Shown here: in pieces, positions 1 to 4,868 of the stretch
Numbering within the stretch: position 1 is the stretch's first letter
Layout: each line of letters opens with the position of its first letter
Assembly: GCA_009782865.1 (NCBI GenBank)
Contig: WRIF01000113.1
Location: 1 to 5,782, forward strand
DNA length: 5,782 bases
Origin: Promicromonosporaceae bacterium
GTDB taxonomy: Bacteria > Actinomycetota > Actinomycetes > Actinomycetales > Cellulomonadaceae
Direction: 5' to 3'
Position numbers and translations under genes: made by a program
Notes under the pieces: generated by a model
Database searches by the model: none
Seen by the model: the letters and a program-made list of their open reading frames with translations, nothing else
Told to the model about the DNA's origin: nothing

Positions 1-803
1 AGATAGACCTCCATGTCCGGGCCGTCGGCGTACTCATAGCCGGAGGTGGGCAGCCACTCCTTGGCGATGCGCTCCCAGATGGCCGTCATCGCCTCGGTGC
101 CACCGCCGTCGGCGGGGAAGATGGCCCAGGTGTAGGGCGCCACGGTGTATTCCTCCATGCCGTCGGGGACCGGTTTGCTGCTGACCGCCGACAGGAGGTA
201 CCGCCAGGAGGTCAGGTCGCTGCCTGGGTCGGGCACCATGACCGCGACCAGGCCGCTCGGCGTTTCGTCACCCAGTTCGACCAGGCGTTCGAGGATGCCG
301 GTGCGCGCCGCCACCTCCCACAGCTGCAGGATGGGATTCGGATCGGGTTCCACGTTCATCTCCGCCTGCACCGAGACGCCCACCACTCGGAACGCCGCGG
401 CCTCCTCGACCCGGTATCGCAGTTCCTCGCGGCCGGTGACCGACATGGTGAAGGTGACCGGAGGGTATGACTTGACCGTGGTGCCGTCCAGGCGCACCAG
501 CGACGGGGCGATGCCGTGAACGGCCTGGAAGGCACGGTTGAAGGCCGTCGGGGAGCTGTAGCCGTACTTGATGGCCACGTCGAGCACTCGCGCCCCCGGG
601 TCGCGCAGTTCGACGGCCGCCAGCGACATGCGGCGCCGGCGCACATACTCGGCAAGCGTGAGCGACGTCATGAACGGAAAGATCCGTTGAAAGTGATACG
701 GGGAGCAGTGCGCCACGCGGGCCACCGCCTCTATGTCCAGCTCCTCGGTCAGGTGGTCCTCCAGGTAGGCCACCGCGGCGTTCATTCTCTCGATCCAGTC
801 CAT
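1..803 (-). CDS. AraC-family transcriptional regulator with GyrI-like effector-binding domain (3' end missing)
   Basis: The reading frame opens at ATG 803-801 and stays open to the left edge, giving 267 codons without a stop; the C-terminus lies outside the window. Residues 1-101 are an AraC/XylS DNA-binding domain with two helix-turn-helix units. The first is around 23-43 (DIEAVARVAHCSPYHFQRIF). The second is around 72-95 and carries the family signature YGYSSPTAFNRAFQAVHG at 80-97. A linker (SYPPVTFTMSVTG, 112-124) leads into a second domain from about residue 115, starting ELRYRVEEAAAFRVVGVSV, which matches the GyrI-like small-molecule-binding fold found in this subfamily. It should act in the cytoplasm as a ligand-responsive activator or repressor; the ligand and targets cannot be read from sequence. 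The start fits the family's usual opening (MDWIERMNAAVAYLEDHL). The only SD-like bases (GAGG) sit just 2 nt before ATG, so a leaderless mRNA is plausible. It lies co-directionally downstream of ilvC but behind a strong terminator, so it is probably a separate unit. Confidence 0.9.
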   Translation of the reverse strand, partial: MDWIERMNAAVAYLEDHLTEELDIEAVARVAHCSPYHFQRIFPFMTSLTLAEYVRRRRMSLAAVELRDPGARVLDVAIKYGYSSPTAFNRAFQAVHGIAPSLVRLDGTTVKSYPPVTFTMSVTGREELRYRVEEAAAFRVVGVSVQAEMNVEPDPNPILQLWEVAARTGILERLVELGDETPSGLVAVMVPDPGSDLTSWRYLLSAVSSKPVPDGMEEYTVAPYTWAIFPADGGGTEAMTAIWERIAKEWLPTSGYEYADGPDMEVY

Positions 804-809
804 GACCTC

Positions 810-815
810 AGCCTA
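810..815 (-). promoter_or_regulatory. Candidate -10 box of the AraC-family gene
   Basis: On the minus strand TAGGCT (TANNNT type) ends 6 nt before the ATG at 803. That spacing would put the transcription start at or next to the start codon, giving a leaderless mRNA as is common in actinobacteria. No convincing -35 is seen about 17 nt further upstream, so this is tentative. Confidence 0.3.
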
Positions 816-854
816 GGTCGGCCCCGGGAGAGCCGTCCTCGCAGTTGCCGCACC

Positions 855-897
855 AAAATAGAGAGCCGCCGCCGGGGTGTTCCGGCGGCGGCTCTCT
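855..897 (-). terminator. Intrinsic terminator of the ilvBNC operon
   Basis: Bases 861-875 and 882-896 are perfect reverse complements (15 bp, very GC-rich), extended by an A-T pair at 860/897, with a 6-nt loop. On the minus strand the hairpin is followed by TATTTTGG, a short U-tract. On the plus strand no T-run follows, so it works only leftward. It lies about 120 nt after the ilvC stop and about 50 nt before the AraC-type gene, separating the two transcription units. Confidence 0.88.
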
Positions 898-955
898 GCC
901 AGCGCGAGGACTAGCCCTCCGGGGTTGGCCCGGACCCTTCAGAGATGGGGGTGTA

Positions 956-970
956 GGGGGCTTAGCCCCC
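956..970. repeat. Short inverted repeat downstream of ilvC
   Basis: GGGGGC at 956-961 and GCCCCC at 965-970 can form a 6-bp GC stem with a TTA loop. No T-run follows on either strand, so it is not a canonical terminator. It may only stabilise the ilvC mRNA 3' end or be chance in GC-rich DNA. Confidence 0.35.
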
Positions 971-998
971 CACAGGGCGCCGTGTCGAGACGCTTGAC

Positions 999-1016
999 TC
1001 CGGGGCTTGACCCGGA
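999..1016 (-). repeat. Small hairpin directly after the ilvC stop codon
   Basis: TCCGGG (999-1004) and CCCGGA (1011-1016) form a perfect 6-bp stem with a 6-nt loop, abutting the ilvC stop codon at 1017-1019. The heptamer GCTTGAC occurs twice here, at 992-998 and 1005-1011. No U-tract follows. The role is unknown; it may protect the 3' end. Confidence 0.3.
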
Positions 1017-2027
1017 TCAGGCGTCGATGAAATCAGCGTCGGGCTGGCTCCAGGCGAAGTGGCTGCGCAGGGCGCGGCCGGTGGTCTCGATGGGGTGCTT
1101 GGCCTCGGCGGCGCGCAGGGCCAGAAACTCACGTCCACCCGCCTCCTGGTCGGCAATGAAGCGCTTGGCGAAGGTGCCGTCCTGGATGTCGGCGAGGATC
1201 TCCCGCATCGACTCCTTGACGGCCGGGGTGACCACGCGCGGGCCGGAGACGTAGTCGCCGTACTCGGCGGTGTCGGAGACGGACCAACGCTGCTTGGCGA
1301 TTCCTCCCTCCCACATCAGGTCGACGATCAGCTTCAACTCGTGCAGCACCTCGAAGTAGGCGATCTCCGGCTGGTATCCGGCCTCGGTCAGCACCTCGAA
1401 TCCGGCCTGTACCAGGTGGGAGACGCCCCCGCAGAGGACGGCCTGCTCACCGAAGAGGTCGGTCTCGGTCTCCTCGGTGAAGGTGGTCTTGATGACGCCG
1501 GCGCGGGTGCCGCCGATGCCCTTGGCGTAGGCCAGGGCGTAGTCCCAGGCGTGGCCGGTGGAGTCCTGCTCGACGGCGATGATGTCCGGGATGCCGCGGC
1601 CTGCCACGTACTCGCGGCGGACCGTGTGCCCGGGCGCCTTCGGTGCGACCATGATGACGTCGAGGCCGGCCGGCGGGGTGATGTAGCCGAAACGAATGTT
1701 GAAGCCGTGGCCGAACACCAGGGTGGCGCCGTCCTTGATCACCGGGGCGATGTCGTTTGCCCAGATGTGGCGCTGGTACTGGTCGGGGGCGAGCAGCACC
1801 ACCACGTCGGCGTCCTCGACGGCCTCGCGCACGGGCAGCACGGTGAAGCCGTCGGCGGCGGCCTTGTCGAACGAGAGGCCGGGACGGGCGCCCACTCGCA
1901 CGTTCAGGCCGGAGTCGCGCAGGTTGAGGGCGTGGGCGTGGCCCTGAGAGCCATAGCCGATCACGGCGATCTGCTTGCCCTCAAGAAGGGCCAGATCGGC
2001 GTCGTCATCGTAAAAAAGTTCAGCCAT
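1017..2027 (-). CDS. ilvC: Ketol-acid reductoisomerase, class I
   Basis: This 336-residue enzyme converts 2-acetolactate or 2-aceto-2-hydroxybutyrate into the 2,3-dihydroxy acids by Mg-dependent alkyl migration and NAD(P)H reduction, the second common step of valine/isoleucine synthesis. The Rossmann motif [11 protein letters not shown] lies at 24-34. The cofactor loop after the second strand reads ARPGLS (47-52). The conserved GHG histidine is H107, and Lys130 lies in VAPKAPGH. The C-terminal knotted domain supplies the metal ligands D190 and E194 (ETDLFGEQ), E226 and E230 (FEVLHEL), with S251 following (SVSDTAEYG). The length is typical of the short class I form. The start [12 protein letters not shown] matches the family. 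It is the last gene of ilvBNC, 12 nt after ilvN, with a weak SD overlapping the ilvN stop, so translation may be partly coupled. One oddity is Leu51 in the loop, where many NADPH enzymes have Lys or Ser. Confidence 0.97.
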   Translation of the reverse strand: MAELFYDDDADLALLEGKQIAVIGYGSQGHAHALNLRDSGLNVRVGARPGLSFDKAAADGFTVLPVREAVEDADVVVLLAPDQYQRHIWANDIAPVIKDGATLVFGHGFNIRFGYITPPAGLDVIMVAPKAPGHTVRREYVAGRGIPDIIAVEQDSTGHAWDYALAYAKGIGGTRAGVIKTTFTEETETDLFGEQAVLCGGVSHLVQAGFEVLTEAGYQPEIAYFEVLHELKLIVDLMWEGGIAKQRWSVSDTAEYGDYVSGPRVVTPAVKESMREILADIQDGTFAKRFIADQEAGGREFLALRAAEAKHPIETTGRALRSHFAWSQPDADFIDA

Positions 2028-2037
2028 TGGGGTTCAT

Positions 2038-2041
2038 TCCT
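2038..2041 (-). promoter_or_regulatory. ilvC ribosome-binding site overlapping the ilvN stop codon
   Basis: On the minus strand AGGA begins inside the ilvN TAG stop and lies 10 nt before the ilvC ATG. It is a weak, slightly distant SD. A tiny out-of-frame ATG (MNPNG, then stop) sits between the two and overlaps the ilvC start. This arrangement suits re-initiation by ribosomes finishing ilvN. Confidence 0.55.
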
Positions 2042-2579
2042 ATATCTGTACGGCGGGAGGGTGATGGGCAGAGCGGGGGGCGGCGCGGTCGGTGATGGAG
2101 CGGGCGCCACGTCCAATCGCGATGGTTCCGGATTGGACAATCTCGCGGACCCCGTATGGTTCCAGGGCGGCGAGCAGGGCTTCGAGCTTGGCGTTGGGGC
2201 CGATGGCCTCGACCACTACCGAATCGACGGAGACGTCGACAACATGGGCCCGGAACAGGTTGACCACCTCAAGGACGCCCGAACGGGTTTGGGCGTCGGC
2301 GCGGACCTTGACGAGCAGAAGCTTGCGCAGGATCGACGTCTCGTTTACAAGTTCGACGATCTTGATCACGTTGACCAGCTTGTTGAGCTGCTTGATGATC
2401 TGTTCGAGGGGCGCCGACTCGACGTCCACCACGATGGTGATGCGCGAGATGTTCTCGTGCTCGGTGGTGCCGACGGCCAGGGAGTGGATGTTGAAGGCGC
2501 GGCGGGCGAACAGGCCGGCCACCCGGGTGAGTACGCCGGGCTTGTTTTCGACCAGCACGGAAAGGGTGTGGCGTGACAT
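2040..2579 (-). CDS. ilvN: Acetolactate synthase small (regulatory) subunit
   Basis: This 179-residue regulatory subunit of acetohydroxyacid synthase stimulates IlvB and confers feedback inhibition by valine and other branched-chain amino acids. The N-terminal ACT domain spans about 4-75. It has the ligand-binding signature ENKPGVLTRVAGLFARRAFNI (from residue 11), with N12, G15 and N30 at the positions that contact valine in characterised homologues. The linker VNETSILRKLLLVKV leads into the C-terminal ALS small-subunit domain (about 82-158, ending EIVQSGTIAIGRG). The last 20 or so residues are a low-complexity tail (TDRAAPRSAHHPPAVQI). The same frame is open for 108 more codons upstream inside ilvB, but the ACT homology begins right after the ATG at 2579. 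A strong SD, GGGAGG, lies 6 nt before it, which fixes that start. The ilvB stop and this ATG are separated by one base (TGACATG), implying translational coupling and matched subunit synthesis. Confidence 0.96.
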   Translation of the reverse strand: MSRHTLSVLVENKPGVLTRVAGLFARRAFNIHSLAVGTTEHENISRITIVVDVESAPLEQIIKQLNKLVNVIKIVELVNETSILRKLLLVKVRADAQTRSGVLEVVNLFRAHVVDVSVDSVVVEAIGPNAKLEALLAALEPYGVREIVQSGTIAIGRGARSITDRAAPRSAHHPPAVQI

Positions 2580-2580
2580 G

Positions 2581-4437
2581 TCAGTCCTCCCTGTCGAACT
2601 CCGGGGACAGCCCCCGGGCGTAGAGAATCTGGTCGTTGGAGACGCCGGCGGGGACCATCGGCCAGACGAGGGCCTTGTCGGAGACGGTGAAGTCGATGAC
2701 CACGGGGCGGTCGTCGATCTCGTTGGCCCTAGCGATGGTCGCATCGACGTCGGCCGGCGTGTCGGCGCGAAGGCCAACCGCGCCGTAGCTTTCGGCGAGC
2801 TTGACGAAGTCCGGGACGCGCCGCGAGCCATGGCCGGTGTTGAGGAAGGTGTTGGAGTAGCGCTCGTTGTAGAAGAGGGTCTGCCACTGCCGCACCATGC
2901 CAAGGACGCCGTTGTTGACGATGGCCACCTTGATCGGGATGTCGTTGAGCACGCAGGTGGCCAGCTCCTGGTTGGTCATCTGGAAGCAGCCGTCGCCGTC
3001 AATCGCCCAGACCGCCGCGTCGGGGCGCCCCACCTTGGCCCCCATCGCCGCCGGTACTGCAAAGCCCATGGTGCCCAGGCCCCCGGAGTTGATCCAGGTG
3101 CGGGGGCGTTCATGATCGATGAACTGCGAGGCCCACATCTGATGTTGGCCAACTCCGGAGACGATCACCGCCTCGGGACCGGCCAACTGGCCAATCCGCT
3201 TGATCACCCCCTGCGGGCTGAGGAGGCCATCGGTGGGTTCGTCCCAACCGAGCGGGTAGTTCTGCCGCCATTGGTCAATCTGGTGCCACCAGGGGGCCAG
3301 GTCGGGCAGGCCCACACGGTCCTGCTCGGCGGCAAGGGCCGGAATCAGATCGGCCAGGACCTCGCGCAGGTCACCGACGATCGGCACGTCGACGGGCACG
3401 TTCTTGCCGATCTCGGCGGGGTCTATGTCTGCGTGAATGACGGCGGCATGGGGGGCGAAGCTCGGGAGCAGGCCGGTGACCCGGTCGTCAAAGCGGCAGC
3501 CGAGCGCGATGATCAGGTCGGCCTTCTGCAGGGCGGCCACGGCGGCGACGGTGCCGTGCATGCCGGGCATGCCCAGGTGCTGCGGATGGGTGTCGGGGAT
3601 GGCGCCCATCGCCATCAGCGTGGTGGTCACCGGCGCCCCGGACAGGTCGACGAGCCGCCGCAGCTGATCCCAGGCCTGACCGCGAATCACGCCGCCTCCG
3701 GCCATGATCACCGGGCGCTTGGCGGCGGCCATCGCCTGGGCGGCCTCCCGAATCTGCTTGGCGTGGGGCTTGGTGACGGGGCGGTACCCCGGCAGTTGAA
3801 ACTCGTTTGGCCAGGTGAACGTGGTCGGCGCGGCCAACGCCGTCTTGGCGATGTCCACCAGCACGGGGCCCGGACGCCCGGTCTCGGCGAGATGGAATGC
3901 CTCGGCGATGACGCGCGGGATTTCCTGGGCGTCCTTGATCAGGTAGGAGTGCTTGGTGATCGGCATGGTGATGCCGACGATGTCCGCCTCCTGGAAGGCA
4001 TCGGTGCCGATGGCGGAGGCGCCCACCTGCCCGGTAATGGCCACCATTGGCACCGAGTCCATGTTGGCGTCGGCCAGGGCGGTCACCAGGTTGGTGGCGC
4101 CGGGCCCGGAGGTGACGATGGTGAGGCCCACCTTGCCGGTGGCCTGGGCGTAGCCGCTGGCGGCGTGCCCGGCCCCCTGCTCGTGGCGCACCAGGATGTG
4201 GCGCAGCCGCTTGGAGTCAAGCAGCGGGTCATAGGCGGGCAGGATGCAGCCGCCGGGCAGGCCGAAGGCCACCTCTGCGCCGACCTCCTCCAGGGAGCGG
4301 ATCACCGACTGGGCGCCAGACATCGGCTCGCTGATCGTCGGGACTACGGGGGCGGCATTCCGCTCTGGGTCCCTCCGCTCTGGGGCCACCCGCGCCGCCG
4401 GGGCACGCGGGATCGGGACAGCTTGGCTCTGTGACAT
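2581..4437 (-). CDS. ilvB: Acetolactate synthase large (catalytic) subunit
   Basis: This 618-residue ThDP-, FAD- and Mg-dependent acetohydroxyacid synthase catalyses the first common step of branched-chain amino acid synthesis. Residues 1-38 are a Pro/Ala/Arg-rich extension like that in other actinobacterial IlvB; the conserved core begins at [19 protein letters not shown]. The N-terminal ThDP domain holds the catalytic glutamate E86 ([14 protein letters not shown]) and SGPGATNL (110-117). The central FAD/DHS-like domain has [10 protein letters not shown] (313-322) and [12 protein letters not shown] (335-346). The C-terminal ThDP domain has the metal/cofactor motif GDG (481-483) through NN (508-509), and W518 in VRQWQ. 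Equivalents of known herbicide-contact residues are mostly standard (P130, D318, W518), but position 64 is Cys where Ala is usual. The ATG at 4437 has an AGGAG 8 nt upstream; M39 is a poorer start. It is the first structural gene of ilvBNC, preceded by a leader-peptide attenuator. Confidence 0.97.
   Translation of the reverse strand: MSQSQAVPIPRAPAARVAPERRDPERNAAPVVPTISEPMSGAQSVIRSLEEVGAEVAFGLPGGCILPAYDPLLDSKRLRHILVRHEQGAGHAASGYAQATGKVGLTIVTSGPGATNLVTALADANMDSVPMVAITGQVGASAIGTDAFQEADIVGITMPITKHSYLIKDAQEIPRVIAEAFHLAETGRPGPVLVDIAKTALAAPTTFTWPNEFQLPGYRPVTKPHAKQIREAAQAMAAAKRPVIMAGGGVIRGQAWDQLRRLVDLSGAPVTTTLMAMGAIPDTHPQHLGMPGMHGTVAAVAALQKADLIIALGCRFDDRVTGLLPSFAPHAAVIHADIDPAEIGKNVPVDVPIVGDLREVLADLIPALAAEQDRVGLPDLAPWWHQIDQWRQNYPLGWDEPTDGLLSPQGVIKRIGQLAGPEAVIVSGVGQHQMWASQFIDHERPRTWINSGGLGTMGFAVPAAMGAKVGRPDAAVWAIDGDGCFQMTNQELATCVLNDIPIKVAIVNNGVLGMVRQWQTLFYNERYSNTFLNTGHGSRRVPDFVKLAESYGAVGLRADTPADVDATIARANEIDDRPVVIDFTVSDKALVWPMVPAGVSNDQILYARGLSPEFDRED
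2586..2591 (-). promoter_or_regulatory. ilvN Shine-Dalgarno site inside the end of ilvB
   Basis: On the minus strand GGGAGG lies within the last codons of ilvB, 6 nt before the ilvN ATG at 2579. It selects this ATG over upstream in-frame starts and fits coupled termination and re-initiation. Confidence 0.8.
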
Positions 4438-4445
4438 TGGCGCAG

Positions 4446-4450
4446 CTCCT
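4446..4450 (-). promoter_or_regulatory. ilvB Shine-Dalgarno site
   Basis: AGGAG on the minus strand lies 8 nt before the ATG at 4437 and supports the full-length IlvB start with its 38-residue extension. Flanking GCAG and CTGC could form a small 4-bp hairpin around it. Confidence 0.75.
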
Positions 4451-4489
4451 GCCGGTTCAGCTTGGGTGTGACTTGAGGTTAGAGCAATG

Positions 4490-4533
4490 AAAAACCCTCT
4501 GGCAACCGATCCTTGCTGGTTGCAAACAGAGGG
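4490..4533 (-). terminator. Attenuator terminator of the ilvBNC leader
   Basis: In minus-strand order, CCCTCTG (4533-4527) pairs with CAGAGGG (4501-4495). After a TTT bulge, GCAACC (4523-4518) pairs with GGTTGC (4507-4502), closing a 10-nt loop. The 13-bp hairpin is followed at once by TTTTT (4494-4490). It sits between the leader peptide and ilvB, about 50 nt before the ilvB start, so it would stop transcription before the structural genes. That position and the upstream Leu/Val/Ile leader peptide mark it as a conditional terminator rather than the end of another gene. Confidence 0.9.
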
Positions 4534-4538
4534 GAAGC

Positions 4539-4581
4539 GCGCTGGCTGACTAATCGCGGTGGCGTTGTCGTCAGTCAGCGC
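4539..4581 (-). promoter_or_regulatory. Leader RNA hairpin enclosing the leader stop codon
   Basis: GCGCTGACTGAC (4581-4570 on the minus strand) pairs with GTCAGCCAGCGC (4550-4539) over 12 positions with a single A-C mismatch and a 19-nt loop. The 5' arm begins just after the Ile codon, within the Gly codon, and contains the leader peptide's UGA stop. A ribosome on the leader would therefore decide whether it can fold. It ends 5 nt before the terminator hairpin. It is probably the pause or sensor structure of the attenuator. Confidence 0.75.
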
Positions 4582-4613
4582 CCGATAACTACTAGGCGGT
4601 CGAATCTGAACAT
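4575..4613 (-). CDS. ilvB leader peptide (branched-chain amino acid attenuator)
   Basis: A 12-codon frame reads [12 protein letters not shown] then TGA. It contains consecutive Leu-Val-Val-Ile codons (CTA GTA GTT ATC), the regulatory amino acids of the operon, just before the stop. It lies 137 nt upstream of ilvB on the same strand and is followed by a sensor hairpin and a terminator with a U-tract. Ribosome stalling at these codons, when charged Leu, Val or Ile tRNA is scarce, would let transcription continue into ilvBNC. Leader-peptide attenuation of ilvBNC is established in Corynebacterium glutamicum and related actinobacteria. CTA, GTA and GTT are uncommon in the adjacent genes, which mostly use C/G-ending codons. 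There is no SD before the ATG, and a -10-like box ends 7 nt upstream, suggesting a leaderless transcript. The peptide is too short for homology evidence, so the call rests on context and composition. Confidence 0.88.
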   Translation of the reverse strand: MFRFDRLVVIGR

Positions 4614-4620
4614 GTGAGGA

Positions 4621-4626
4621 ACACTA
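4621..4626 (-). promoter_or_regulatory. Candidate -10 box of the ilvBNC leader transcript
   Basis: TAGTGT on the minus strand fits the actinobacterial TANNNT -10 pattern. It ends 7 nt before the leader ATG (4613), so transcription would start at or next to that ATG. A -35 is not clear: the hexamer 17-18 nt upstream (around TGCAGG) is a poor match to TTGACA. An element lacking a strong -35 would be consistent with an activator or other control. Confidence 0.5.
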
Positions 4627-4642
4627 CATGGCGCCATTAGTG
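4622..4642. promoter_or_regulatory. 21-bp near-perfect palindrome overlapping the ilv -10 (candidate operator)
   Basis: The left half CACTA-c-ATGGC (4622-4632) and right half GCCATTAGTG (4633-4642) are exact reverse complements except for one inserted C at 4627. The core ATGGCGCCAT is a perfect 10-bp palindrome. The element covers five of the six bases of the candidate -10 and part of the -10/-35 spacer, where a bound dimeric protein would block RNA polymerase. The protein is unknown. It could also be a coincidence of a promoter with symmetric sequence. Confidence 0.4.
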
Positions 4643-4652
4643 CCCCTGCAGC

Positions 4653-4672
4653 CCTGGCGCGAATAGCGCAGG
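4653..4672. repeat. Imperfect inverted repeat upstream of the ilv promoter
   Basis: CCT-g-GCGC (4653-4660) and GCGCAGG (4666-4672) are inverted around GAATA, with one bulged G. It lies roughly 40-60 bp upstream of the inferred ilv start site, a place where activators bind, but the sequence is GC-rich and may be random. Confidence 0.2.
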
Positions 4673-4713
4673 CCACTGGCTCGCGACTCGGCCCCGGGGT
4701 GGGGGCGTTCACG

Positions 4714-4732
4714 GGCCGAACTCCCGGCCGAA
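4714..4732. repeat. Short direct repeat in the divergent intergenic region
   Basis: The heptamer GGCCGAA occurs at 4714-4720 and 4726-4732, a 12-bp period that would put both copies on nearly the same face of the helix. No function can be assigned. Apart from this and the neighbouring inverted repeat, I see no gene between 4643 and 4868. Confidence 0.2.
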
Positions 4733-4827
4733 GGGGGCCACCGGTCTACCGATTGGATGATGATCAGGGGACGCAGGCTAGGCGCTCACATCGCGACAGC
4801 CAGGGTGGTGTCCGGCGCCGCCTGGCC

Positions 4828-4833
4828 TAGGTT
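4828..4833 (+). promoter_or_regulatory. Tentative -10 box for the rightward gene
   Basis: TAGGTT fits TANNNT and lies 35 nt before the ATG at 4869, leaving room for a short 5' leader with an SD. The hexamer 17 nt upstream (GTGGTG) does not resemble a -35, so support is weak. Confidence 0.25.
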
Positions 4834-4856
4834 TGACGGTGGAAATGTTGCCCAGC

Positions 4857-4861
4857 AGGGA
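4857..4861 (+). promoter_or_regulatory. Ribosome-binding site of the rightward membrane-protein gene
   Basis: AGGGA lies 7 nt before ATG 4869-4871. An in-frame TGA occupies the three bases directly before that ATG (4866-4868), so this is the earliest possible ATG in the frame. Confidence 0.6.
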
Positions 4862-4868
4862 CGTCTGA

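Noticed and set aside
145..914. Short plus-strand open frames over the AraC-type gene and the adjacent intergenic region
   Set aside because: They oppose a well-supported regulator with two clear HTH units and have no start signals or domains.
2028..2037. Five-codon mini-frame (MNPNG) overlapping the ilvC start
   Set aside because: It has no usable SD spacing and no regulatory amino acid content, and probably arises by chance.
1059..2576. 505-codon plus-strand open frame antisense to ilvC/ilvN
   Set aside because: It has the same shadow signature (Gly/Val/Asp-rich, no domains) opposite two certain genes.
2580..2903. 108-codon upstream extension of the ilvN frame into ilvB
   Set aside because: The extension is Ser/Thr/Pro-rich out-of-frame ilvB sequence. 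The ACT domain begins exactly at the ATG with the strong SD.
2092..4434. 780-codon open frame on the plus strand, antisense to ilvB/ilvN
   Set aside because: It is the complement of clearly identified IlvB and IlvN. Its translation is a Gly/Val/Asp/His-rich low-complexity chain with no recognisable domain, as expected from antisense reading of high-GC genes.
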